Below, piece after piece: positions 23,472 through 33,322 of a stretch of 64,000 nt of DNA. Position numbers and translations under genes: made by a program. Within the stretch, counting starts at the first letter, position 1, and every line of letters starts with the position of its first letter. This stretch comes from Diplocarpon mali (taxonomy: Eukaryota; Ascomycota; Leotiomycetes; Helotiales; Drepanopezizaceae): positions 62,001 to 126,000 of the forward strand of contig JAENRP010000021.1 of NCBI GenBank assembly GCA_024741835.1, given 5' to 3'. A model generated the notes under the pieces. It made no database searches. It was not told where the DNA came from and saw only the letters and a program-made list of their open reading frames with translations.

Positions 23472-25508
23472 CTAGCGACCTCGCAATCTTCGCACAGTCT
23501 GAGCAAATATCTCATCCTTCTTCTGGATATCTGCTGTATTTCCGCGATCTTTGAAAACCTCATCCATCTGCTCCAAAGTCTTCCCGCTGGTTTCGGGGAC
23601 GAAGAACCATGTCCAAGCGAATGATCCAAGGCAGAACAGCGCGAAGAAGACGTAGACTCCAAAGCCGGTGTTCTGGACCAGCGGAGGAGTTACGAGACCC
23701 TGGAGAGAGGTTATGGACGAGGCTCATCCTCGCTTGAACAGGGAGGAACTTACAATGATGAAGTTGTTGAGCCAGTCTGCGACGCAGAGTGTTAGCAATT
23801 TCACAGAAACCGGAGGCGAGGTCACTGACTAGAACATGTCGATATGGCAACCCCCTTGGCTCTCAAGGAGGATGGGAATATCTCTGCGGGCATCGCCCAC
23901 GGTACTGGGCCCCAGCTAGCGCCAAACAAGATCATGTAGAGAATTAAGAGCGCCACGCTAGTCCAGGCTTCAGGCCGGTGAGACGGCCAATCGTGGGAAT
24001 ACTTCCCCACGAGTATGGCAATCAGGAGGTGCGAGACGAACATCCCTATACTGCCCCAAAGTAGAATCCACTTTCGCCCAAAACGGTCGAGCGTCCAGAG
24101 GCTAGAGAAGACCCCGACGAGTTGAGTGACATTGAGGACTCCTGACATGATAAGTTGCATGGAGTAGTCGAGACCCATGGTCCTACTTGCAGTAAGCGAG
24201 AGCCGACATGGGCACAACCAAGGGTGACTGACTCAAACAAGTCTGGCGAGTAGTAAATCAAGGCGTTGATGCCGACAAACTGCATGATATTAGACAGTCA
24301 GACGACGCCAGCGAGGTACTTACCTGTTGGAAGAACATCAGACCAGCTCCAATATGCGTTCGTCTCCAACACCCGGGCCTCAGGCAGTCAGTCCACGAGA
24401 CGACTTCGAGCTTCAATCGGTTGGAGCGCGTTCTCGCAACCAGGTCTGGGTGACGTTCCTCCAGAATCCGTCTCTGGAAAGTTGATTCGGCAATGATGTC
24501 CATCCATTCACGCTGCACCCTCTGGTCCGAGTCAGGGAGCTTCCTCAATTGCGCGAGGACGGCCAGAGCCTCGTCTTCTCTTCCCTTGGACGCAAGCCAT
24601 CGAGGCGAGAAGGGTAGAAAGAATAATGCGCCGAATCCCAAAAGCAGTCCCGGTATCATTTGCAGCGCGAAAGGCAGCTGCCATGCCAGATTCCCCGGTA
24701 TTTCTTTGGAGCCGTACGTGATCCAGAATGAGACGACGATTCCAAAGACGATGCTGAATGCCTCGAAGACGAGTAGCGAACCACGGATCTCGGGAGGGGA
24801 TATCTCGGAGATGTAGAGGGGCACAACCATGCTCAGCCTGGAAAACGGGTGTCAACGACAGAAACGTGGCGATAGGGGCGTGCTCACATCCCAATACCGA
24901 CCCCACCGACGAATCGCGCGGACACAAGCATGGGGTAATCGATGGACGCCGTCTGAAGTGCAGACCCCAATGTGAAAACCAATACCGCGACGACGATTGA
25001 ATACCTACGAGATATCTTGTCCGCGATCCATCCTTGATTGAGAGCCCCTTGTTGTATCTCAGAAGCGCTCTTTGTGCGAGAGGTGATTACGGCTCACCGA
25101 TAAGTGCACCAAGTTCAATCATGCCAGTCATCAATCCCTTGTAGAATCCGCCCCCCGAAGCAGTCTTTGACACTTCGGGAAACCGCTCGAGGAACTGTGG
25201 CATGACGAGAGTTATGGACACAACCCCCTGACTAACTTCAAGTCAATTACTTCTTGACTTGGTACCGCACGACACCTACTCATATCCAAACAGCATACCG
25301 CCGATGGCAGAAAAAGCGGCGCATAGCACGACATATCGCGAAGCAAGAATCCCACTGAGCCCTAGTTCCGTGTCAAGAGATGAAGTGACTTGGTTGTTGG
25401 ATGACAATTACCAGAGGGGCCGTACGGCTCTAGGATCGCAGAATGGTCCGTCGCCGTCGATTGGACATGATGAAAGTTGGGAGAAGACTTTTCTTCTGGA
25501 AAAGCCAT
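23472..25508 (-). CDS. MFS sugar transporter (SP family), nine exons
   Basis: Exons 25508-25412, 25361-25280, 25231-25098, 25047-24888, 24837-24324, 24279-24233, 24182-23830, 23776-23754 and 23699-23472 join in phase to 545 aa. The eight introns are 44-54 nt. Diagnostic blocks in order: SAIGGMLFGYDQGVVSITLV (TM1), NQGWIADKISRRYS (motif A), ARFVGGVGIG, YISEISPPEIRGSL, FLPFSPRWLASKGRE, FFQQFVGINALIYYSP (TM7), LDRFGRKW, WGPVPWAMPAEIFPSSLRAKG and the VPETSGKTLEQMDEVF end signature. Twelve membrane segments fit. Family knowledge: plasma-membrane sugar/H+ symport; the exact sugar is not readable. A 23-nt exon (NWLNNFII) is unusually small but strongly conserved. Confidence 0.92.
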
Positions 25509-26059
25509 ACTCGGTGTGGAGGAGAGGGCGCTGGAGCGCCAAAACTCGAATGACAATTGAAACAAGGGCAAGAAGACTTTGCATTAGAATGTGGACAGCA
25601 TTCTGTCACATAATTGCGCGAAGACCATGCGGCCTCAGCTGTTGGGCGACTCACGGACCACCAGGACTGAAGGAAGGGACCCAGCAATCTATCTATATTC
25701 GAAGCCCTTTCGATAAGCCATTCCATAGGTCAGACCTGACACTCTACGTAAAATCGGACATCGCCGTTGCGGTGCCTACGGCGAGACCTTGGGGGAATGC
25801 AGCTCGTCAAATCGGAGCAGCAGCGCTAGGAAGGGAATTCCGAGCAGAATGGGTCGAGAGACCTGGGAACACTACTTGTTCCGCACCAGTAGCGGTCCCA
25901 TTGTGAGTGACTTATCCGACCAGAGCTTAACCTAACAGGTAATTATAGAAGAGAGATGGGACCCCTTGAGTCGGAAGTAACGAGATTGCACTTCGTCTAC
26001 CATCTATGTTGCCTGTCTATCCCGAAACCTTGGACAGGATCGAGATCAAACCAGAGCAT

Positions 26060-26085
26060 AACAACAACAACAACAACAACAACAA
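26060..26085. repeat. (CAA)n microsatellite
   Basis: About eight and a half tandem CAA units (ACAACAACAACAACAACAAC...). It reads as poly-Asn in one open frame, but that frame has no other support. Confidence 0.9.
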
Positions 26086-26143
26086 GCCAAGCGAAGGGAA
26101 GGGGAATTCCAGGCGAAAGAGCAAAGAAGCAAGCAAGGGCGGC

Positions 26144-26170
26144 TGTAACCTGTCGGTCAGACAGGTTACA
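26144..26170. repeat. Perfect 11-bp inverted repeat
   Basis: TGTAACCTGTC and GACAGGTTACA flank a 5-base spacer (GGTCA). The arms match perfectly and could bind a dimeric factor or form a hairpin. The nearest gene start is the MFS transporter, about 640 bp away and reading outward from here. Confidence 0.8.
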
Positions 26171-27475
26171 CTTGCAGGCCAAGACGCCGTCTGATCCAAT
26201 CCTTTCAACGGACACTTGGCTCTGAACTGATCCTGTCATGATGCACTATTCGGCCCGCCCACATCCACCACCAGGATCGGGATGCATTTTCTTTAGCGAG
26301 GCCTCGAAGAGGGGGGACGTTGAGGGGCATCACCAGTCAGGTGACGCGCACCTCGGGACCTTGGCCTCGCACTGCTGTCCGTTGTCGACATCACGCGGCG
26401 CCCACGTGACGTCGCAGATGGCCGTCTGGGATCCCTCGTCGTCCATCCACGACGTCGATGCCCAGCCTCACTCCCTCGCCGACGACTTGCAGCGTCGCCG
26501 CGGGAGTCTGCCGGTCTTTCAAGACCGTCCGCATCTTCCCCACGTCTGCTCCCCGATCGGCGGATCCCGTGTTGGCGAACGGCGGACGTTGAAAGTGCTG
26601 CGGAGGTCCCTCCCACTGTTTCTCCCGCGTTTTCAATCCGTGAGGTTGGGGGAGTCCCAAGACCCGATGACCTTGGCCATGTTGGAGTATTCAAGTGCCC
26701 GTCTGGTGGGAGGAGAGCGGTGGTGGGGGGTCGATTTGGCGCCGGGCGTGAATCTTGCGCCGGCGGTCTGTTCTCGATGGCTGAGTCAATCCGAGGGCAT
26801 GAGTGCTCGACGGTGGCTGGCTTGCGCCGCAGATGTCGGAGCTCAGAGGCAATGAAGATGGGAAGGTCTGGGGACGGTGGTTGTTGACGGCGGCGCGGTC
26901 GCGCCGGGGAAAGATGAGGAATCGGTCAAACCGACACTCAGGCCACCAGGCATGCCGACCTCTCTACACCCAACTTTCCATATGAATAAGCGAAGCTCCA
27001 AACGTGGAGGAGTCAAACAGATTCTACGGCTACGCTTGATTCCTTTCCCTGGATTGCTTCATGGAGCCATCCGTACTCCTCCTCTCCAGCGGGCTGAGGG
27101 ATCCCATCATCTCTTCCTCTGCGCCGCGTGCCCGTGATGCTACCGCGAACCATCCGACACGGCCTCGAGGCTCCGAAAAGCCGGCATTGGCGATTTCGCG
27201 TGCGATCCCTCTACCGAGAAAGGGGCGTGCCGGAGGGACTCTCTCCAGTCCGATCGGCTCCAGAAAGCGCGCAACCGTGAGGACTTGAGCCAGCCGAGCG
27301 TCTGGATTATAGCCGGTACGGTGTCATCTCCATGAGGTCGCGCGATCCACTGCTGAGAGCTGATGCCTGCGCGCGGAAGGGAAAAGGGACCTTGGATCGG
27401 TTCGAATGCTGACAAGGTTCGGTTCAGTCATCTGATGGGTTTCTTCAAAGCCGGGCGGAAGAGCGGCTGGACGAA

Positions 27476-27860
27476 GAGCTTGATGTAAATATGCTTTGTG
27501 AGTGCTAATAGGGGTTGATGTAAATATGCCTTGTTAGTGCCAGCAGGGCTTGATGTAAATATGCCTTGTCAGTGCTAATAGGGGTTGGTGTAAATATGCC
27601 TTGTCAGTGCTAATAGGGGTTGGTGTAAATATGCCTTGTCAGTGCTAATAGGGGTTAGTGTAAATATGCCTTGTTAGTGCTAACAGGGGTTGATGTAAAT
27701 ACACTCCATCACTCCCACCCAGGCTTGATATCAAAATACCCCATCACTCCCACCCAGGCTCGATCTAAAATACACTCCATCACTCCCCCCCAGGCTTGAT
27801 ATCAAAATACCCCATCACTCCCCCCCAGGCTCGATCTAAAATATACCCCATCAGCGCCTA
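27476..27860. repeat. 35-bp minisatellite with two subfamilies
   Basis: The first block (27480-27695) has six 35-bp units of the form TTGATGTAAATATGCCTTGT then CAGTGCTAATAGGGG; TAAATATG recurs at 27486, 27521, 27556, 27591, 27626 and 27661. The second block (27696-27860) has four to five 35/36-bp units around CATCACTCCCACCCAGGCT, with starts at 27707, 27742, 27778, 27813 and 27849. In the second block, GGCTTGATATCAAAATACC alternates with GGCTCGATCTAAAATACAC, making a 71-bp higher-order pair. Shared period and a shared TTGAT-TAAAAT core imply one origin. Confidence 0.9.
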
Positions 27861-28560
27861 CAGAGCTATAGCCCCTCGCCTCACCTGTCCACCGCGCCAT
27901 GTTCAGGCGACTTCGCAGACGCGGCACGGGGATCGTGAGTAGGTCGCCGACTCGGGGAAGAGTATGACGGAACCAGCGTCCGGGATCGAACCCGGACTCG
28001 GACTTGTACCGCCCCATGTGCCATGCGAGACGATCCCACATCGGAGCAATTCCCGGTGCAGGGTCGGGACTCACCAGGATATGAGGGGGGGCCCGAGGGA
28101 GGGAGCCGTGTGGACCGGTTGGAGGCGACGGCGGGGACGTGAAGCCGTCACGCAGATGCGGTCTTGGTGAGCACGTAACTTTCTTCTTTCCAAGTATCCT
28201 TTTCTATTTCACCTTTTTCATCTAATTCGTCTTTTCATCTATTTCATCTTTTCATACCCCCCCCCGTGCTAGATCGGGACCAGGTCATCAGAAGATTGGT
28301 AGAAGCGGGATACATTGCACTGACGGCTCTTCACCACATGCACCAGAACAGGAGTGAAATCATTGCAAAACCGACCCGTGTCCACGCAAGTGCTGGGGGA
28401 GAGATCTGCGGGCACTAGGATTTCTGAATAGGGCGCCGTGAGAAGGGATCTCGATGCTTTGGTTCGCACAAAAATACCACTGCAGCTCCATCGTGATCTG
28501 CCGGCTTCATCTGTGCGCCATGGACGTATATTCTTCTCTTTGTGAATCCCAAAATACTGC
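27861..28560. other. Non-coding stretch downstream of PTH2
   Basis: It contains a TTTCATCT-rich pyrimidine tract at about 28198-28255 followed by a run of nine or more C (28257-28266). A tRNA B-box-like sequence near 27981-28000 was examined and rejected. No gene was seen. Confidence 0.4.
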
Positions 28561-28708
28561 CATCGTACTCGTCCCGACATGTAGCAGCTTCAAATGCCAT
28601 CGTACTCGTCCTGATATGCAGGAGCTTCAAATGCCATCCGACTCGTCCTGACATGTAGCAGCTGCAAATGCCATCGTCCTCGTCCCGACTCAGAGCAGCT
28701 TCAAATGC
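28561..28708. repeat. 37-bp tandem array overlapping the PTH2 3' coding end
   Basis: Four units of about 37 bp have CATC(G/C) starts at 28561, 28598, 28635 and 28672. Each has the core TCGTCC(C/T)GA, then GNAG(C/G)AGCT(T/G)CAAATGCC. On the minus strand the core GGCATTTGAAGCTGCT encodes GHLKL, the last residues of PTH2. The rightmost unit is therefore coding and the other three are copies lying beyond the stop codon. Confidence 0.88.
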
Positions 28709-29484
28709 CCCGTAATCTGGTCAATGACACTCTTCGGCGCCGGCCCGATGCCCAACACTGTATGGCTTCCACTCGCAATCTGGGTACGTCCAGCATCCGC
28801 AATGACCTCTGCCACGAGTCCCCGGCTGACGGCGGTCGCCTGCAGGGTGTGCAGCTCGTCCTCACTCCTCGCCTGGAGTGCGATTTTGGCTTGGCCTTGT
28901 CTTTCCCATCGGCGGAGGGCCTTGGAATTCGGATCATGCTCCAGGAAGTGCTTGTAGCATGCTAGGGTCGCGTGTGCGCACTGTGCCGCCATCTTGCCTT
29001 TGCATGGACTCAGCATACGTGCTTCCGGGCGCAAGGGCAGAAGCCTACCTCGGGTCATTCCCAGATCCGTCCGCACCACCAGCACCAGCTTGCACTCCTC
29101 GCTGCTCTGCTCCCAGTCTGGCTTCGCGCCCTCCCTCCCCGGCTCTCCCATCTGGACCTTGACGTATTCCTCCTCGGCCTTCTCGCCCGGCACCTTCGCC
29201 TTGGTGCCGGCAGCCGTCGCTCGCAGGCCATCTCTCTGGTCGGCCTCGAGGCCGTTGGACCAGTTGGGCGCGTGGTCCAGGACGGCCGCATCGATCTCTT
29301 CCTCCTCACTCTCCTCCTCGTCGTGGTAGTTCTCGATTCCCCTCTTCCTCGGTGCGGGTGCGACGAACGGGTTGGGGAAGACGCCCAGAGACGAGCCGAT
29401 CCCCACCAGGTAGCCGCCGACTCCGGCGATGAGTGCTGTGCTGAAGACGATGGCCATCGTCGTCGGGGCCGAACGTTCTGCCAT
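28690..29484 (-). CDS. PTH2: Peptidyl-tRNA hydrolase 2 (Pth2/bacterial-type-unrelated PTRHD fold)
   Basis: Exons 29484-29049 and 28997-28690 give 247 aa. The start ATG abuts the N gap at 29485. Residues ~1-40 hold a membrane anchor (IVFSTALIAGVGGYLVGIGS), as in mitochondrial or ER-anchored Pth2, followed by an acidic linker (EEESEEEEID). The catalytic domain begins at KLVLVVRTDLGMTRGKMAAQ, with CAHATLACYK, W...GQAKIALQ, SRGLVAEVIADAGRTQI, TVLGIGPAP and the C-terminal ITGHLKLL. The 51-nt intron splits GMTR|GKMAAQ; it has no stop and is a multiple of three, so retention would insert 17 residues next to the active site. Family knowledge: the enzyme recycles peptidyl-tRNA released from stalled ribosomes. 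Confidence 0.93.
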   Translation of the reverse strand: MAERSAPTTMAIVFSTALIAGVGGYLVGIGSSLGVFPNPFVAPAPRKRGIENYHDEEESEEEEIDAAVLDHAPNWSNGLEADQRDGLRATAAGTKAKVPGEKAEEEYVKVQMGEPGREGAKPDWEQSSEECKLVLVVRTDLGMTRGRLLPLRPEARMLSPCKGKMAAQCAHATLACYKHFLEHDPNSKALRRWERQGQAKIALQARSEDELHTLQATAVSRGLVAEVIADAGRTQIASGSHTVLGIGPAPKSVIDQITGHLKLL

Positions 29485-29553
29485 NNNNNNNNNNNNNNNN
29501 NNNNNNNNNNNNNNNNNNNNNNNNNNNNNNNNNNNNNNNNNNNNNNNNNNNNN
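29485..29553. other. Assembly gap (69 N)
   Basis: This run of 69 N lies directly next to the PTH2 start codon, so the PTH2 5' UTR and core promoter are unknown. Further undetermined bases occur at 20007 (one N) and 30539-30540 (two N). Confidence 1.
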
Positions 29554-32008
29554 AATACATTTTATTGCCAGGGGTCGGCAGCCGTCCGCTTTGGCCTCAG
29601 TACATTCAGGCCTCAACGTAGATTCGATGTATTTTCATCTGTACGGGACTCGTCGCAGAAGCGCACGACACCAGCGATCTTCCCTCGCTGGCTGTCTATG
29701 CGAATCCGCGGCCAGCTTTCCCATGTTCGCATCAGAGTTCACCTTTTCCATGCCCGCATCAGAGTCCATTCCGGAGAGGGTAGAAACTGGGACTACAAGG
29801 TCATCTGCGGGTCGAACGAATTCCATGCGGGCTCTTTGGTCTTCAGGCCTGCGCCGAAACACAGGACCGTACAATAGCCAGCGTGCCTGAGGTGTGAGCA
29901 CCAGGAATTCCGCCGTGGTGCCTGGACCTTGGGGCCAGCAATTGTGCGAAGTGCAACAAAAGACGGACTCCCCAAGGGGGCAAAGGGGGTGTTATATATA
30001 CTTATAGAGATATACATCACGAGCACGGTATACCCACACATCTGCAGATGTTTCGAGCGGTGCCGGGACGTCCGCCCGGGCATGTATTGACTTCGGCCTC
30101 GGCAGTCGACGTTGCCCCGGCCTCCTCGCCTGGATTCTTCCGTCCCAGGGTGAAGCCATCCCGACAATGGAGACGCATACCGTGCGTCGGTGGCAGATAC
30201 AAGACTGATTCATGGCGACTACAGCGCCGCAAGTGCAGGCTGCTCCTGATGCCTCTCCCTCATACCTGAGCAAACTATGACACTCGCAAGTTGAAACGGC
30301 GGGAACTTGTGGATTCAAGCGGTCGTCGTTTTCCTTCGGTTTTGCATCAGATCTGGTTTGAGGTAAAAGCCATGGGGGAGCTATGTGATGTCGACCACGT
30401 CGTCGCCCGCGAGTACGCGCTGGGGCTCGGTGGGGGAGAGATCTCTTCTCGACGCATGCAACGGAGAGACGTGTGGTTGCAGAGAATCCAGGCATCCCTC
30501 GGTATGCATCGAGCATCTGCAGCTGGACGCCGTGGCGGNNGAGAGCAGCAGGCTTATTTATGCGTTTGAGCAGTGCTGGACAACGGACTCCCCCAAGGTC
30601 CAGGGGCCGATGCAAGATAATCCGCCGCTGGTTCCGGAGGAGAGCTTAATTGGGGAGGAGAGTGCTCAGAAAGGATCGGAATCCTCCACGCCTCCACGCC
30701 CTCTATCAAAGTCAAAAAGCGGAGGGGAGCAGCGGCTGTCGACCAAGTGCTCGTCCATGATCTCTCTGCCCTCGGTCGTGTCTGGCACGCCACCATGCAT
30801 CGTGGGGGAGAGACGGCTGGCTGGCCGGGCCGAGTTGCGGTCACGGATTATCCGCAACTCGCGAGTCGCATCGGGGCCTTCATACGCGTTCCAGATGCGA
30901 GGAGCTCCAACTGTAATAGAGTAAAACGGCCGGTTGCTAAGAATAGCCCGAGGACAGTAGGCGCACACGTCCCGGTGCGAGCGTCTCTCGAGATCGCGGA
31001 GGCCACTTTTTTCCCCTCGGCTCGCTTCGAGGAAAAAGGGGGAGCGGAGGCTTTGTTGAAGCCCTTCGCCCTCGCCCTCGCTTGGCTGCCGTCCGCGGCC
31101 CGCGAGACCCTCGAGGGGCGCCGCGCTCCATCCCCGCTCCCAGCGGCCGGATTGCTGGCGACGGCGACGGCGACGGCGACCGCGCGAGCGCAGGCCAAGT
31201 CTCAGGGTCCGGACGCGTCGACTTCGTGCGCAGGCCAGAGCCGGTGACGATCTGTGGGCGCGAGCAGAGCTTCTTTTCGTCCCGACGTCACGGGGGGCTG
31301 GCCCACCGGAAGATCGCGAGGGGGAGAGAGAGAGAGAGAGGGACGGAGAGAGGGACGGAGAGAGGGACAGAGAGAGAGACCGAGAGAGAGACAGAGAGAG
31401 GGGAGGGGGCTTGCAAGCTTTCGCCGTCGGACATTGCAGAGGCAGAGGAAAGTCAGAAGAGAGGAGCAGCGCGAATTCAGCCCTATCCGAGCAGCAGAGC
31501 GAGCAATACGATGCGACATGTATTCCGAAGCGGATACAATTGTGGGGAGACCGGCTGGAAATAGACACGAGTACCTGCAGCAGGGCATACTTGGGTTCGT
31601 ATGTCAGGTACCCGAGCTCGTACGGCATCGCGGAGCCGTCTTGAGAGCTCCGTCTCAGCTACCAGCCACATCCTGTCCCCTCCTTTTTTCCTTTCCCTTC
31701 CCCTTCCCCATGCTTGCGGTCAAACCATCGTCAACCAAAGCAACCAAGCATGACGGGTGCAAGGAGAGATCGTCTTGGCAGGAATCTCTCGGCTGGGGAG
31801 GGGATGGAGCAATGATACAAATACACCTTGCCTCCCCTCGACCTATACGACCTTTTATCCCCCCCCTCCCCCACCCACGTTCTGTTCGTTCATTTCACTC
31901 CCCCCCCTCACACCTCACAACTCCGTCGAGCTCAGTCGCCTATCCGCTCACTCCTCACGCTCGCTGTTGTCCCCGAAATCCCACGTTCCTTGCGAAATCC
32001 CCGTCAAG
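29554..32008. other. GC-rich non-coding stretch with simple repeats
   Basis: About 2.45 kb without a recognisable gene. Frames are open on both strands because of composition. A (GAGA/GGGACA)n purine-rich microsatellite lies at about 31311-31400, and a GGCGAC hexanucleotide run lies at about 31155-31180. The last ~180 bases are pyrimidine-rich, as in fungal promoters, and precede the MARVEL gene. Confidence 0.5.
31311..31400. repeat. GA-rich microsatellite with GGGAC/AGAGAC interruptions
   Basis: About 90 bases built almost only of GA dinucleotides with regular GGGACGGAGA and GAGACAGAGA variants. It is strongly strand-asymmetric (purine on plus). Confidence 0.85.
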
Positions 32009-32785
32009 ATGGTTTCCCAGATGGCATGGATCCACATTGTGCAAATCGCCCTCATCCAGGCCGCCCTGGGAGTCGCGGCATACATGCAGTTCTTCCTCCC
32101 CAAACCCAAAGTCCAGGTCTCGGGACGCGGCACGACCTTTGTCTTCGGAGTCGTGCGTCTGCCCTGCGCGCTTCCACCTGCTCCCCCCGTGACTGACCGC
32201 GAGATGCAGGGAGCCAAGTCGTTGGTCTTCATCGCCTACCAGGTCCTGTCGAAGAAGTACAACAAGTGGTACTCGCCCAAGGCCAACTTCATCATCAACT
32301 GCCTGGAGGTGGTGTTCTGGGCCGCCGTCGTCTTCATGGGCATCCAATCCAACACCCAGTCCTGCGTCGGCACCCACTGCACCTTGAGCTGGATCACCAT
32401 CGTCCTGGGCGGCATCATCTCGTAAGTCTCCTCGACCCCTCCTCGATGCGAGTCCGTCCTGACGCGTCGCCTCCCCCCTGACAGCCTCGTGACGACGTAC
32501 GCCGCCTACGTCTCCTGGTTCCTCTTCCAAGCCCACAAGGCGCAGAAGATGGGGCTCGGCGGGAAAGACGTCGAGATGTCGCCCACCGGCTACCAGACAG
32601 CCTCCATCGGGTCGGATGACTACCCGGCCAACAAGACCTACCCGACCAACAACCCCTTCCCCCCCGCCGCCAACCAGAGCAGCAACCCCTACCCGGCGAG
32701 CCAGTACCCGGCCAGCCAGCCCGGCTACGCGAACAACCAGTCGGCATATCAGACCCAGGAGAGATACAACGGGAGCCGGTACTAG
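32009..32785 (+). CDS. MARVEL-domain four-helix membrane protein
   Basis: Exons 32009-32152, 32210-32421 and 32485-32785 give 218 aa. Intron 1 (57 nt, GTGCGT donor) has no stop and is a multiple of three; intron 2 is 63 nt. Four hydrophobic segments are visible: IHIVQIALIQAALGVAAYMQ (~8-27), the FVFGVGAKSLVFIAYQVL region (~43-60), FIINCLEVVFWAAVVFMGIQ (~74-93) and WITIVLGGIISLVTTYAAYV (~106-125). A Cys pair (SCVGTHC) sits in the second outer loop. The tail (~135-218) is Asn/Pro/Tyr-rich with repeated YPA and NP motifs. Family knowledge: fungal MARVEL proteins such as the Nce102/Fhn1 group organise plasma-membrane domains. The exact subfamily is not clear. Confidence 0.82.
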
Positions 32786-32997
32786 AGCCGCGGGCGAGGG
32801 CGAAGTGTTTTTGAGGGCGGGGTGCATCTGCTTGCGCGGCGTACGGAGTCGGGGGTTCATGATCCACGAAGCGGGCTATGGGGATCGTGGAAGCCAGGGC
32901 CTGAGTGGAAGATTTCTCGGGAGACGGACGATTTGACACGGGATAGAGAGTATAGACCCAGGCTGGAGGCCGACGAACCTTTTTATATTTCCTTTTT

Positions 32998-33322
32998 CCC
33001 TTTGAAGAATAGACTTATAAATACCAACTATATTATATTGAAACCCCTCCCTTCCCCTTTGAATAGATATATAAATACCAACTATATTATACTGAAACCC
33101 CTTCCCCTTTGAATAGACATATAAATACCAACTATATTATACTGCAACCCCTCCCTTCCCCTTTGAAGAATAGACACATAAATACCAACTATATTATACT
33201 GAAACCCCTCCCTTCCCCTTTGAAGAATAGACACATAAATACCAACTATATTATACTGCAACCCCTCCCTTCCCCTTCGAAGAATAGACTCATGAATACC
33301 AACTATATTATACTGCAACCCC
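32998..33322. repeat. 57-bp minisatellite, six units
   Basis: The unit is CCTTTGAAGAATAGACACAT then AAATACCAACTATATTATAC and TGCAACCCCTCCCTTCC. ATACCAACT recurs at 33021, 33075, 33125, 33182, 33239 and 33296, so spacings are 54, 50, 57, 57 and 57. The two short units lack part of the AAGAA or CCCTCCCT segment. It starts about 210 bp past the MARVEL stop codon, so it may lie in or just beyond that 3' UTR. Both strands are open across it. Confidence 0.92.

Larger units (their letters stand above)
25509..27475. other. GC-rich non-coding stretch
   Basis: About 2 kb upstream of the transporter gene. Several frames up to ~200 aa are open on both strands with no recognisable domain, as expected from composition. 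It contains a (CAA)n tract at 26060-26085 and a perfect inverted repeat at 26144-26170. Confidence 0.5.

Noticed and set aside
27961..28060. tRNA-like B box (GGGTTCGATCCC) on the minus strand
   Set aside because: The T loop would have only six bases and no acceptor stem or anticodon arm could be folded around it.
28972..29877. Frames running through the N gap
   Set aside because: They exist only because N codons are treated as open; the plus one is antisense to PTH2.
31254..32192. 312-codon plus-strand frame running into the MARVEL gene
   Set aside because: It is built on the GA microsatellite and a pyrimidine-rich promoter, and overlaps the MARVEL exon in another frame.
32236..32860. Minus-strand frame of about 300 codons opposite the MARVEL gene
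   Set aside because: It is a mirror frame of GC-rich coding DNA; the plus-strand splice model and membrane segments are convincing.
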